DNA of 64,000 nucleotides, from the NCBI RefSeq assembly GCF_021491375.1, contig NZ_JAKEVY010000001.1, forward strand, positions 496,001 through 560,000, in the 5' to 3' direction. This DNA comes from Flavihumibacter fluminis. Its GTDB lineage: Bacteria; Bacteroidota; Bacteroidia; Chitinophagales; Chitinophagaceae. Below the pieces are notes generated by a model that did no database searches, was not told where the DNA came from, and was given only the letters and a program-made list of their open reading frames with translations. The position numbers and the translations under genes were made by a program. Positions 24,648 through 34,127 of the stretch are shown piece by piece. Numbering within the stretch: position 1 is the first letter of the stretch; each line of letters opens with the position of its first letter.

Positions 24648-26975
24648 ATGCCTTTTACCAAGAACAACTACATCCGTACAAGCTGGCTTCGGGTGTATGG
24701 TTACGCTTTATTGTTCCTGGTTACGGGGTGCAAGGTCATAAAAAATTATCCCAGTCCCCAGCCCTTTGTCTATAAAACTACGATCAAACTGGATGCAAAA
24801 CTTCCTTCTACTGAAAGAGCAAATCTTATCAGTAAAATCGAAAATCAGTTATCCGACAGCCTGCAGGTCCGCTACAGCAAAAAGGGCTTTTTAAAAAAAC
24901 AACTCGACCGGCCAGCTGTATTCGACACTACCTATGCGGTTGAATCCGTCCGTTATATTGACGACCTGCTGCGTGCCTATGGATATATGTATGGAAAAAT
25001 CAGCTGGGACAGTTCACTTACCCAGGTCGAAGATCAAAAAAGAGTGACTACTACTTTTCGGGTTAATCCGGGGAAAGTATTACGACTCGACTCCATCGGT
25101 TTTGATTTTCGCGACAGCACGCTGCAAACCCTGGTGCAGAGCTCCAGGAAAGAAAGCACACTGAAAAAAGGAGATCCCTATTCCAATGAAAAGGTATCGG
25201 CTGAAATTGACCGGATGTTAAATGTCTTCCGCGATAATGGGTATCTGAAAATAACCAGACAGGATGTGTATGCAGAGGTTGACACTATTGTAGCGGCATT
25301 GATTGACCCGGGACTGGATCCCTTCGAACAGATCCGCTTACTGGAAGAAGTACAGAAGCGAAGAGAGAATCCCCAAATTGATATAATATTCAAACAGCGG
25401 GGTACAGAAAACCCGGAACATCTTCAGCAATACAGGTTTCGATACATTCGGTTTTATCCGGATCTGTCAATTGTGGCTGACAGTTCCATGTTCGCCAAAA
25501 AAGACACGGTTAGCCGCAGGAATATCAGTGTGATTCGCTCACGCAACATGACAAAACCTTCTTTTCTGATCCGGAACAACCAATTGACCCCGGGCAACCT
25601 GTACAGGCAAAAAGATGTATACCGGACCAATAATGTCTTTCAGCAGATGAGTGCCTGGCAGCAGGTAGGCATCGACTTATTTCCGGTTGACAGTCTCGGC
25701 GTAGTAGATGCCGACGTTAATATGTACCTGGCCAAAAAGCAGAATATTTCAGTGGATGTGGAAGCCAGCCGAAACGCAACAGATCTTATCACCACTACCA
25801 ACCTGTTCGGCCTGGCACTCAACTTCGGATTGCAGGACCGTAACCTGAGTAAACAATCCGTATTGGCAAGCACCAATTTTCGTTTTGGTATTGAATTGGG
25901 TAACCAGGGCAGAATCATTCAAACTTTTCAAACCAGCATTACACAGAGTTTCACCATACCAAAATTTGTAACTCCCTTCAAAATCCCGAGGGAACGCCGG
26001 CTGCAGAGTTCCCGCACCTTACTTTCTGCCAGTGGTTCTATCACCAACCTGCGTGATTTCTTACGGGTACAATCTATTAATACGTCAATCGGCTATGAAT
26101 GGACGAATTCGAAGAATCGAAACTGGTATTACAGTCCGCTGAATGTGGAATATGTTCGTTTGTACAAAACCGATAGTTTTTTCAAACAGGCAGCTATTAT
26201 TCCCAATCTCGAAAACTTTTACAATGATGGTCTGATCATTTCTCAATACCTCATTCTTCGCAATGCATGGGCCCGCAACAAAAAAGTGTATAACCTAAAA
26301 ATTCAACTGGAAGAAAGCGGGGGCATATTCGGTAATTTCAAACAGTTTGATCTAAGAGCCCGCCTGTTCAGGTTTGCCAAAGCCGATATTGATTTCAGGC
26401 ATTATATTAATCGGGGGAGTACTTCCTGGGCTTTCCGGTTTTTTGTTGGTATGGGTATCCCATATGGAAAACAATACGACACCCTGGGAAATATCATCAC
26501 AGAACCCAATCTGCCATTCTTCAAATCTTATTTTGCCGGAGGCCCAAGCAGTATGAGAGCCTGGCAGGTCAGGCAACTGGGTCCGGGTTCTTCCAAATTT
26601 TTCCAGGGCACCAATACTTTTCGATTTGCCGATTTCCAGTTGGAATCGAATATTGAATACCGTTTCCCCTTAGGTACCCTGTTTGGCATCAACCTTAAAA
26701 GTGCCTTCTTTGCGGATATCGGAAATATCTGGTACCGTAACAACCAGGGTAATCCTGCTTTGGATGCCGGTGTATTCAAGCTGAAAAATCTGTACAGGGA
26801 TATCGCCGTTGCTGGTGGAACCAGTCTGCGACTCGATTTTAATTATTTCATGATTCGGTTCGACTGGGCTTACAAATTAAAAGATCCGCTGTTTGCTGAA
26901 CAGCAGAATGGCTGGTTTCAAAATGTAAATCTGTTGAAAGGACAATTCCAGCTAGGAATCAACGCCCCTTTCTAA
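24648..26975 (+). CDS. TamL-type lipoprotein Omp85 (BamA/TamA family)
   Basis: 775 residues. The N-terminus has a signal with lipobox LLFLVTGC, then POTRA-like domains (about 40-330) and a C-terminal 16-strand barrel ending in a phenylalanine. In Bacteroidota such lipid-anchored TamA homologues are called TamL and work with TamB in outer membrane biogenesis. FFVGMGIPYGKQYDTLG and FFKSYFAGGPSSMRAWQVRQLGPG match the Omp85 barrel, the latter giving the conserved lid-loop-like GGxxSxRG region (here GGPSSMRAW). The 3' end overlaps the convergent truB by 24 nt. Confidence 0.9.
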   Translation: MPFTKNNYIRTSWLRVYGYALLFLVTGCKVIKNYPSPQPFVYKTTIKLDAKLPSTERANLISKIENQLSDSLQVRYSKKGFLKKQLDRPAVFDTTYAVESVRYIDDLLRAYGYMYGKISWDSSLTQVEDQKRVTTTFRVNPGKVLRLDSIGFDFRDSTLQTLVQSSRKESTLKKGDPYSNEKVSAEIDRMLNVFRDNGYLKITRQDVYAEVDTIVAALIDPGLDPFEQIRLLEEVQKRRENPQIDIIFKQRGTENPEHLQQYRFRYIRFYPDLSIVADSSMFAKKDTVSRRNISVIRSRNMTKPSFLIRNNQLTPGNLYRQKDVYRTNNVFQQMSAWQQVGIDLFPVDSLGVVDADVNMYLAKKQNISVDVEASRNATDLITTTNLFGLALNFGLQDRNLSKQSVLASTNFRFGIELGNQGRIIQTFQTSITQSFTIPKFVTPFKIPRERRLQSSRTLLSASGSITNLRDFLRVQSINTSIGYEWTNSKNRNWYYSPLNVEYVRLYKTDSFFKQAAIIPNLENFYNDGLIISQYLILRNAWARNKKVYNLKIQLEESGGIFGNFKQFDLRARLFRFAKADIDFRHYINRGSTSWAFRFFVGMGIPYGKQYDTLGNIITEPNLPFFKSYFAGGPSSMRAWQVRQLGPGSSKFFQGTNTFRFADFQLESNIEYRFPLGTLFGINLKSAFFADIGNIWYRNNQGNPALDAGVFKLKNLYRDIAVAGGTSLRLDFNYFMIRFDWAYKLKDPLFAEQQNGWFQNVNLLKGQFQLGINAPF

Positions 26976-27740
26976 CTGGTCACGGATAAATCCTGCTGCC
27001 TGTTCCATATTCAGGGCATCCTCCACTTTAAAATTTCCGATTCTGGTTCTGCGAAGACTGGTAAGATAAGCACCGCAACCCAGGGCCTGTCCCAGGTCAT
27101 TTGCCAAACTACGTATATAGGTGCCCGTTGTACAGATTACTTTAAAATGAACGAGTCCCGCTTCCAGTTTGGTACAACTGAATTCAAGAATAGTAACCGG
27201 ACGTGGTTCTAGTTTTACTTCTTTTCCCTTGCGGGCCAATTCATATACCCGTTGGCCATTGATCTTGATAGCAGAGTGTATGGGAGGAACCTGCATAATT
27301 GGGCCTCGAAATGCCTCCATGGCGGCATCCACTTCCTTCCAATCAATTTTATGTCCATCCTCTCTGAAAACACCATCCTCTTTTATTGAAAAGCCCGCCG
27401 TTGGCACCGGCTCAGATTCAAGGTCATAGGTTGGCGTAGAAGCTCCAAGTTGCAGGGTGCCGGTATATTCCTTTTCCTGCGCCATGTATTCATTGATCTT
27501 CTTGGTAAATTTTCCGGTACAGACAATCAGTAATCCGGTAGCAAGCGGATCAAGGGTACCTGCATGGCCCACTTTTTTTGTCCTGACCTGGTTCCTGAGT
27601 TTCCTTACCACGTCAAAAGAGGTCCAGTCGAGTGGTTTGTCAATCAATAGTACAGCACCTTCAGCAAATGGATTCTCAGGTATTCTATCGTGTATGTCTG
27701 TCAATTTTTTTTGCAAAGGTAAGCCCGTACATCTTAGCAT
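26952..27740 (-). CDS. truB: TruB, tRNA pseudouridine-55 synthase
   Basis: 262 residues. The catalytic Asp64 lies in GHAGTLDPLATG; LLIDKPLDWTSFDVV and CTTGTYIRSLANDLG are further TruB motifs. It isomerises U55 in the T loop of tRNAs. The N-terminus may start at a later codon (Lys12 region), since TruB usually begins near the ENPFAEG segment. It follows the M48 gene by 3 nt. Confidence 0.95.
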   Translation of the reverse strand: MLRCTGLPLQKKLTDIHDRIPENPFAEGAVLLIDKPLDWTSFDVVRKLRNQVRTKKVGHAGTLDPLATGLLIVCTGKFTKKINEYMAQEKEYTGTLQLGASTPTYDLESEPVPTAGFSIKEDGVFREDGHKIDWKEVDAAMEAFRGPIMQVPPIHSAIKINGQRVYELARKGKEVKLEPRPVTILEFSCTKLEAGLVHFKVICTTGTYIRSLANDLGQALGCGAYLTSLRRTRIGNFKVEDALNMEQAAGFIRDQLERGVDS

Positions 27741-27743
27741 GTA

Positions 27744-28841
27744 TCACCATTCGTTCTTACCCGATCCGGAAATGCTGTTCCTGAGTTGTTTCCAGGATTC
27801 GGCAATGGGTGCAGGTGTTTCATAGGTTTGAGGAAACTGCCGGATATATTTTTCAGCAGTCGCTTTTCGATCGGTAGTCAAGGGATGCGTACTTAAAAAA
27901 CCAGGCAGTTTAGTGCCTGATTCCGCCTTTTTCAATCGATCCATGAGGCCGATCATACCCCTTGGATCCACCTTATTGCCCCGCATCAGGTCCATTGCGC
28001 TTGCATCAGCTTCTTCTTCCAGTGAACGTGAATAGGAAAGCGAACGCAACTGATCAGCCTGACCAACCACTGCTGAGCCGATTGATCCAAGGTCACCAAA
28101 GACCATGGACAAGAGAACCGAGCCGGATAACTGGCGCAAAATGGATCGGAGACTGTGTCGTTCGTTAACGTGGCTGGCTTCATGCCCAAGCAAGGCAACC
28201 AGTTCTTCAGGCTCCTTCATTTCTTCCAGAATACCTTTATAAACAACGATTCGTCCCCCCGGAATGGCAAATGCGTTGATTTCCTTTTCATCCACCACTG
28301 TAAAATTCAGTCTATACTGTTCACTCAGTTTGAGTTCATTGGCAAACAGGGTTAGCTTTTCAGTTGCGGCGGAATCAATTTTTAATCCTTCAGCCATGGA
28401 TGCATATATCATCTCACCTAACTCTCTTTCCTTTTCCGTTGAAACCAATTGCAGACCAATGCCTGTTATCAGGGAAATCAGCAGAAAATAAATACCAAGT
28501 AAGCCACCAGCTATTACAAGCAGCAAGACTGGCCATTTCCAGTGTTTTTTTGCTTTTGTAGAAAATTTGCCGGTATTCGAAAGTTTCTGGTTGAGTTCCG
28601 GCCAAAGCAGGTGGTTAACAGAAACTGTCAATCGCTCATAACCATCAGGCAACAATTGAAGCATAGCCGCTCCGGCACTGGTTTCAATCAGCCGGATGCC
28701 ACCAACTGCAAATGCCCCAATAAAGGATTCATCTGCTGCATCATATAATTGAATGGCCTGATCAAATAAAAGTATACGAACCTTCCTGGGAGGATCCTGT
28801 TGCCTTGCCTGGTACCAAACCTCATGTTGCTTATCGAGCAT
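27744..28841 (-). CDS. Membrane-anchored M48 family metalloprotease
   Basis: 365 residues. An N-terminal cytoplasmic domain of about 100 residues precedes a TM segment (about 103-128, WPVLLLVIAGGLLGIYFLL). The peptidase domain carries the zinc motif HEASH at 220-224 and the third-ligand Glu region SLEEEADASAMDLM. This resembles HtpX/Oma1-like membrane quality-control proteases. The N-terminal domain recalls Bacteroidota M48 proteins of unknown role. It is followed by truB and preceded by the DUF58 gene, all on one strand. Confidence 0.9.
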   Translation of the reverse strand: MLDKQHEVWYQARQQDPPRKVRILLFDQAIQLYDAADESFIGAFAVGGIRLIETSAGAAMLQLLPDGYERLTVSVNHLLWPELNQKLSNTGKFSTKAKKHWKWPVLLLVIAGGLLGIYFLLISLITGIGLQLVSTEKERELGEMIYASMAEGLKIDSAATEKLTLFANELKLSEQYRLNFTVVDEKEINAFAIPGGRIVVYKGILEEMKEPEELVALLGHEASHVNERHSLRSILRQLSGSVLLSMVFGDLGSIGSAVVGQADQLRSLSYSRSLEEEADASAMDLMRGNKVDPRGMIGLMDRLKKAESGTKLPGFLSTHPLTTDRKATAEKYIRQFPQTYETPAPIAESWKQLRNSISGSGKNEW

Positions 28842-28850
28842 TCTGCAAAA

Positions 28851-30197
28851 TTAAATAATCTGCCTGGCCTTCCACTCCAGGTATTTGTTAATGGTTTGTG
28901 TTGTCAATTGCCTGGGAGGGGTAAGAATAGACTGAATCCCATATTTCTGAAGTTCCTTGACCATTCGTTTTTTTTCAAGGATAAACTTCTCGGTTATAAC
29001 CTTGATATAAAGTTGCTCCAGGTTTTCAACCGGCTGCTCCGCCTGTTGCTGCAATTCGGTATTCTCGAAAAACACTACCAATAACTGATGTTGCCTGGCC
29101 AATGAACGGATATAGGGTAATTGCCTTTGCAAACTACTCATCGATTCAAAATTGGTAAAAAGAATCAGTAGGCTTCGGTGGGTAATCCGGCTTTTCACCA
29201 GTGTTACCAGTTTTTCATAATCCGCCTCCAAAAAGTTGGTCTGCTGGCGATAGAGCGTTTCTGCCAGCAGGCTCATTTGCATGCCTTTACGGTCTGCAGG
29301 GACGAACTGCCCCATAGTTTCCGCGAAACAGATCAAACCGGCTTTATCGTATTTAACCAGCGCAACTCTGCTAAGCACCAGGCTTGCATTGATTGCATAA
29401 TCGAGCAGGGTCATTCCTTCAAAAGGCTGTTTCATTACCCTACTTTTATCAATCAGGCAATACACCTGTTGGCTTCTTTCATCCGTGTAATTGTTCACCA
29501 TCAGGGCGCCGCCTTTTCTTGCAGTAGCTTTCCAGTTAATGGTACGAAGATCGTCTCCGGGTACATAGTCCTTGATCTCTTCAAACTCCATACTATGACC
29601 AACTTTGCGGATCTTCCTGTTTCCAATATCTGACGTTGTGGCATTATGAGCCACTAATTCATATTGCCGAAGGGAATGAAAAGCGGGCCATACCATAACC
29701 ATTTTTTCAGCAGGCAAATTGTATTTTCTCTCAGCAAGAGAAAGAGGGGAACGAACCAATACCGTTATATTCCCAAAATGGTATTCTCCCCTGCTGACCG
29801 GCCGGAGTGAATACACTAATTGCTTTTTCTCATTGGCCTCCAACGTAACCGGAATTAAAAAGTTACGTGCCTGAAACTGAACCGGAACTTCATCTATCAG
29901 ATCTGCTTTAACCGAAAAAGGATAATCCGATTGAACATCAAGGTGAATTTTATTTTCATCCCCATTGCTAAAAACGTCCGCCATCCTTCTATTTGCCTTG
30001 ATGCCATCTTTTAACCGGAACAACATCACTATATCAATGAGCACCAGCAAGATCAAAGTTCCCAGCAGTATGAGTCCCAGTTCAAACAATACGGGAATAA
30101 AATAAGTAAGTACAAAAAAGCAGGCTATCCCGATCAGCATCCTGATGAGACGGGGTGTAAAAAAAAGACGGTATACAATTAATTCCTTTTCAGCCAT
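28851..30197 (-). CDS. DUF58 domain protein (MoxR-associated, vWA-like)
   Basis: 448 residues. Two TM segments at the N-terminus (about 15-60), then the DUF58 core with VPGDDLRTINWKATARKGGALM and the vWA-like CLIDKSRVM (the first Ser of a MIDAS-like DxSxS is altered to DKS). DUF58 proteins are partners of MoxR ATPases, thought to act as chaperone-like modules for envelope complexes. The start overlaps the moxR stop by 1 nt. Confidence 0.9.
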   Translation of the reverse strand: MAEKELIVYRLFFTPRLIRMLIGIACFFVLTYFIPVLFELGLILLGTLILLVLIDIVMLFRLKDGIKANRRMADVFSNGDENKIHLDVQSDYPFSVKADLIDEVPVQFQARNFLIPVTLEANEKKQLVYSLRPVSRGEYHFGNITVLVRSPLSLAERKYNLPAEKMVMVWPAFHSLRQYELVAHNATTSDIGNRKIRKVGHSMEFEEIKDYVPGDDLRTINWKATARKGGALMVNNYTDERSQQVYCLIDKSRVMKQPFEGMTLLDYAINASLVLSRVALVKYDKAGLICFAETMGQFVPADRKGMQMSLLAETLYRQQTNFLEADYEKLVTLVKSRITHRSLLILFTNFESMSSLQRQLPYIRSLARQHQLLVVFFENTELQQQAEQPVENLEQLYIKVITEKFILEKKRMVKELQKYGIQSILTPPRQLTTQTINKYLEWKARQII

Positions 30198-31174
30198 TAG
30201 CGGGGCACTTCAATGGTTTGTACTATTTCCTTTATCACTTCATCAGCGGTGCCGCCTTCCATCTCTTTTTCAGGTGTTATTATAATACGATGGCGCAAAA
30301 CCGGAGCAGTTACAAATACCACATCTTCCGGAGTTACAAAATCTCTTCCATTGATAGCGGCATAAGCTTTGGATGCATTCAGTATCCCGATAGAAGCACG
30401 GGGTGAAGCACCCAGGTAGATATGTTTGTGATTACGGGTCTGGTGTACAATGGCAGCTATAAATCCTAACAATTTTTCTTCTACATGAATTTGTTTCACC
30501 TGTTGCCTCAATTGCAACAATTGTTCTTTATTTAATACAGGGCGGATAACGTTGAGCAAATTTTCAGCACCTTTCTCATGATGTAACTTAAGAATGGTAA
30601 CCTCCTCATCAATGGATGGATAATCTATGAGAATCTTGAATAAAAATCGATCCAGCTGGGCTTCCGGCAAGTGATAGGTCCCCTCCTGTTCAACCGGGTT
30701 CTGTGTTGCCACTACCAGGAAAGGGGGATCCATTTTATAGGTGTTTCCATCAATGGTAACCTGCTTTTCTTCCATGACTTCAAAGAGTGCGGCCTGTGTT
30801 TTTGCAGGGGCCCGGTTGATTTCATCAATCAGCACAAGGTTGCTGAAAATCGGACCTTTACGAAACTGAAAACAGGCTTGTTGCGGATGGAAGATACTGG
30901 TACCAAGAACATCCCCAGGCATCAGATCAGGCGTAAATTGGATACGTGAAAAACCAACATCCACAGCCTTGCTAAGCAACCGGGCGGTCAGTGTTTTGGC
31001 AACGCCAGGAACTCCTTCAATCAAGACATGCCCATCGGCCAGCAATGCTACCAGCAATAATTCAACCATCGCTTCCTGGCCGATAATTACCCTGGCCACT
31101 TCCTGTTTGAGTTCATCAACAGCCGTGTTGAGCTGCTGGAGATTGGTTCTTTCTTCAAATAATTGTTCTTCCAT
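30197..31174 (-). CDS. MoxR family AAA+ ATPase
   Basis: 325 residues. Walker A GVPGVAKT at 54-61, Walker B LVLIDEI at about 114-120 followed by NRAPAKTQAALFEVMEE, and the sensor region VATQNPVEQEGTYHLPEAQLDRF are all canonical for MoxR. It drives remodelling of the neighbouring DUF58 and membrane proteins by ATP hydrolysis; the client is unknown. It overlaps its neighbours by 1 nt on both sides. Confidence 0.95.
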   Translation of the reverse strand: MEEQLFEERTNLQQLNTAVDELKQEVARVIIGQEAMVELLLVALLADGHVLIEGVPGVAKTLTARLLSKAVDVGFSRIQFTPDLMPGDVLGTSIFHPQQACFQFRKGPIFSNLVLIDEINRAPAKTQAALFEVMEEKQVTIDGNTYKMDPPFLVVATQNPVEQEGTYHLPEAQLDRFLFKILIDYPSIDEEVTILKLHHEKGAENLLNVIRPVLNKEQLLQLRQQVKQIHVEEKLLGFIAAIVHQTRNHKHIYLGASPRASIGILNASKAYAAINGRDFVTPEDVVFVTAPVLRHRIIITPEKEMEGGTADEVIKEIVQTIEVPR

Positions 31175-32421
31175 CAGGATCGTTTTATATGAAATTGTTC
31201 AATTAGGTCATTCATGCGCAACAGGTCCTCGTCCGACACAGTCCCGTGCTCCTCAATCATACGGAATTCATAAAACAGGCTGGTAAGCAATTCCGACGCC
31301 ACACCGCTTTTCAGAGACAACTGTCTCACCAGCTGATCTTCCGGCAGATTCCCCTGAATATGATAGTGCTGTCGTATGAATTCCATTAAATGTGTTTCCA
31401 TTTTTATGGCAAGATCACTATTGTCTTTATGCTGATAATACAATCTTCCAATGGTTTTTACGAAATCAAGCGAACTGTTTTCAGGAGGAGTTAGTACAGG
31501 AATTATTTTCCTTCTTCTTTTTATTTCACTGAACAACAAAACTACCAGCAAGAGCAGGATGGTATACAAGGCCCATTTAAGAGCAGGATATTTCATAAAC
31601 ACGCCCATACTGGAAAAATTATCTGTTTCAGTTTTGGGCGTCCTGAAATAATCATCCCACCAGATGAAGGAATACGAATGGGGCAGTCCGCTCAGCAAAT
31701 CTGACCAATACCGATGATTGTCTTTATGAAGTAAAAAGAAATTGGTTAACTGCAATGGATTTGAATGCAGGGTAATACTTCCTGAATCCAATTGCATCCT
31801 GATACAGTTGGGCGCACCCGATTGAACAGTACCCAGAACCTCCCATCCCGAACTAGTATCAACAGTAAAATGATAGGGTATTATTTCACCTGGATATCCA
31901 TAGGTTTGGTAGGTATCGAGGACGGAAGCGCGGAGCGTGTAGAGAACAGTGTCAGTAGAACTGATCATTGGTTGACCATACACTTTCTGCACACCAATAG
32001 AATCTAAAAAGGAATCGTCAAACTCTATTGCGGCTATAACCAGGTGGTTACCTTTCCTGACAAAACGCAGGAGATCCTCTTTTTCCGCATCAGTTGGTAA
32101 AAACCGGGGAGAAACAACCAAATATAGCTCCGGCTGCAATTCTTCCGTTACGGTTGAGTCATTCGTTTCAGTTGACTCCTCCCAATCTACCGAAGACCCA
32201 CCAATACCAACAGCTGGCGATTCTTTAATAATGAAGATATCTTCCGCCTCGGGGAAATAGGTAAATAAGCTATTGTAGGCATACCAGGTGCCGTATGGAA
32301 TTTTATCCTGGTGCCACAGACTAATCCGGGGATTGATAAACTTGGAATCGCAGCCGGCGCAACCCACAAGACAGCAGGTTATCAGCAACAACATCATTTT
32401 ATCCAGCCCGATTAACTTCAT
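31174..32421 (-). CDS. DUF4350 domain membrane protein
   Basis: 415 residues. An N-terminal lipobox-like or signal segment (LLLITCCLVGCAG) is followed by a DUF4350 domain (about 40-240, LYLVVSPRFLPTDAEKEDLLRFVRKGNHLVIAA) and a TM helix near 280-300 (LYTILLLLVVLLFSEIKRRR), with a cytoplasmic tail of about 110 residues. This domain is a GATase-like fold. It is a fixed member of the MoxR-DUF58 cluster. It overlaps the upstream DUF4129 gene by 4 nt. Confidence 0.88.
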   Translation of the reverse strand: MKLIGLDKMMLLLITCCLVGCAGCDSKFINPRISLWHQDKIPYGTWYAYNSLFTYFPEAEDIFIIKESPAVGIGGSSVDWEESTETNDSTVTEELQPELYLVVSPRFLPTDAEKEDLLRFVRKGNHLVIAAIEFDDSFLDSIGVQKVYGQPMISSTDTVLYTLRASVLDTYQTYGYPGEIIPYHFTVDTSSGWEVLGTVQSGAPNCIRMQLDSGSITLHSNPLQLTNFFLLHKDNHRYWSDLLSGLPHSYSFIWWDDYFRTPKTETDNFSSMGVFMKYPALKWALYTILLLLVVLLFSEIKRRRKIIPVLTPPENSSLDFVKTIGRLYYQHKDNSDLAIKMETHLMEFIRQHYHIQGNLPEDQLVRQLSLKSGVASELLTSLFYEFRMIEEHGTVSDEDLLRMNDLIEQFHIKRS

Positions 32422-32996
32422 ACAGTCTGTTGAAACTTGGAAAATTCCTGTTTGATCAGTTGATACTTAGCGGCATCGGCAGGAAACCCACCATAGCACA
32501 CATATTCATATATTCTTGAAAGCTGACGAAACTGTTCAAAATTTGGGTGCTTTCTAAACTGTTGCAAATACCTGGCATTGGTCCATTCAGGATGATACTC
32601 CAGTAAACCCTTTCTTTTCAACAGCAAGAGTGTTTTCAGGTATTGCAGCCGAACTGATTCATGGAAATCCTTCATAGCTTCTGCAGAACTCAAGAGTTGA
32701 TCCAGGTCTGGTTCCAGATCGCCTGCAGGAGTACGTACAGTTTTTTTACGCGCTTTTGATTTTTTTGTAAAAAGCAGCAGATTTCGTTCAGACAAGATTC
32801 GATATAAAATAAAACCCAGGAATAGTATAAGGAGCACATAAAAAAATAGTTTCAACCATCCACTTTTCAAGAAAGATTCCAGCCAGTCCAAATTTTCCTC
32901 TTTTTTTACTTCCACTTTTTTGGGCCAGTAAGCAGGGTCATTGGCGTAACTAAATTCTTTTAGTGCTTTCAGTGAATCGACTTGTTTTACAGGCAT
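32418..32996 (-). CDS. DUF4129 domain membrane protein, start uncertain
   Basis: 192 residues from the first ATG. A TM helix (about 50-70, LKLFFYVLLILFLGFILYRIL) and a C-terminal DUF4129 domain (AMKDFHESVRLQYLKTLLLLKRKG) are clear. The reading frame continues upstream without a stop and encodes a convincing signal peptide (LLYHFLAVVFIHSISGF...TYAQ). The only candidate starts there are non-canonical, for example a CTG at 33086, 10 nt after the spoIIM stop. The true protein is probably 30 residues longer. Confidence 0.85.
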   Translation of the reverse strand: MPVKQVDSLKALKEFSYANDPAYWPKKVEVKKEENLDWLESFLKSGWLKLFFYVLLILFLGFILYRILSERNLLLFTKKSKARKKTVRTPAGDLEPDLDQLLSSAEAMKDFHESVRLQYLKTLLLLKRKGLLEYHPEWTNARYLQQFRKHPNFEQFRQLSRIYEYVCYGGFPADAAKYQLIKQEFSKFQQTV

Positions 32997-33096
32997 TTCC
33001 AGTTTATCCTGTGCATAGGTGCAAAACCCGCTAATACTATGGATAAAAACTACCGCCAGAAAATGATATAAGAGTCGTGCTTTCAGCTTTCTTCTA

Positions 33097-34056
33097 TTAA
33101 ACTTGTTTTTCCAATTGGATTTTTTTTGCTAACCGGACAGGATAATAAATAAAATACCATCCAATAAATGTAAAGGATCCGATTAATATAAATAGACTTA
33201 ACCAAACCGGCATCCCGGTATGACGGGTTATATATCCTTCAAAAAAAGCTGCACACAAAAAAACGGGCACCAATCCTATCATGATTTTCAGCCCGTCTTT
33301 AACACCCATTCGTAATGACTGCAGGTGTGTATAGGTGCCAGGGAAAAGAAGACTTCGGCCAACTATCAGTCCGGCACCACCTGCAATTACAATCGCTGAA
33401 ATCTCCAGTGCACCATGTATCCAGATCACCAGTATGGATTCCCATCCCAACCCTTTAGCAAAAAAGAAATATTGGAAGGATCCCAGCATGACACCATTTT
33501 GGAACAGCATGTACACTGTTCCGATGCCGGCAAAAAATCCAGCTACAAACATGTTAAATGCCACCCTGATATTATTAAGCGCTATCGCTAGAAACATATA
33601 CAGCTCCCCTTCCTGTTTATACACGCCAAAAGGATCTCCCTTAGTTATATTTTCTTCCGTCATCTCAACATACTGATTACCCAGAACACCCCGAACAAAT
33701 TCTTGGTCCTGTGCGGAAGAAAAGACAGCAATCAATGCAAATACAACAAATACCAGTAAGGAGTAAAACAACATTTGGTGATGCTTTCTAACCACCAATG
33801 GCAATTCAATTACAAAAAAACGACGAAGCCGGGAGGTCTCTTCTTTTTTATTGCTGTAAATAGAAAGATATTTTGAACTTGCCAGCCCGTTGAGATAAAC
33901 GGTAACCTGGCTTTTGGGATAAAATGTTTTAGCATATCCAAGATCGTTTACCAGTTCCGTGAACTGTGTGGCCAGTTCATCCGGACCAGCTGCACCATCT
34001 TCCTGGATGCTTTTCCATTTTTCAATATTCGATTGCAGGAATTTTCCTTCTCGCAT
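33097..34056 (-). CDS. SpoIIM-like (stage II sporulation protein M family) membrane protein
   Basis: 319 residues from the ATG at 34056 (MREGKFLQSNIEKWK), chosen because family members begin with this pattern; an upstream Met adds 7 residues. About 100 cytoplasmic residues are followed by five or six TM helices; LNNIRVAFNMFVAGFFAGIGTVYML and the HGALEISAIVIAGGAG motif identify DUF95/SpoIIM. Despite the name, such proteins occur in non-sporulating Bacteroidota together with RDD and MoxR genes. Divergent from the RDD gene. Confidence 0.88.
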   Translation of the reverse strand: MREGKFLQSNIEKWKSIQEDGAAGPDELATQFTELVNDLGYAKTFYPKSQVTVYLNGLASSKYLSIYSNKKEETSRLRRFFVIELPLVVRKHHQMLFYSLLVFVVFALIAVFSSAQDQEFVRGVLGNQYVEMTEENITKGDPFGVYKQEGELYMFLAIALNNIRVAFNMFVAGFFAGIGTVYMLFQNGVMLGSFQYFFFAKGLGWESILVIWIHGALEISAIVIAGGAGLIVGRSLLFPGTYTHLQSLRMGVKDGLKIMIGLVPVFLCAAFFEGYITRHTGMPVWLSLFILIGSFTFIGWYFIYYPVRLAKKIQLEKQV

Positions 34057-34127
34057 AGGCCAACAATATAAGGTCAAAATTTTATTTCCGGAAATCAGTA
34101 TGAGGTATTATCTTTTCGCACTGTACT

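Noticed and set aside
32187-32369. Short open frames opposite the MoxR cluster.
   Set aside because: No ribosome binding or promoter support, and they are fully nested in well-supported genes.
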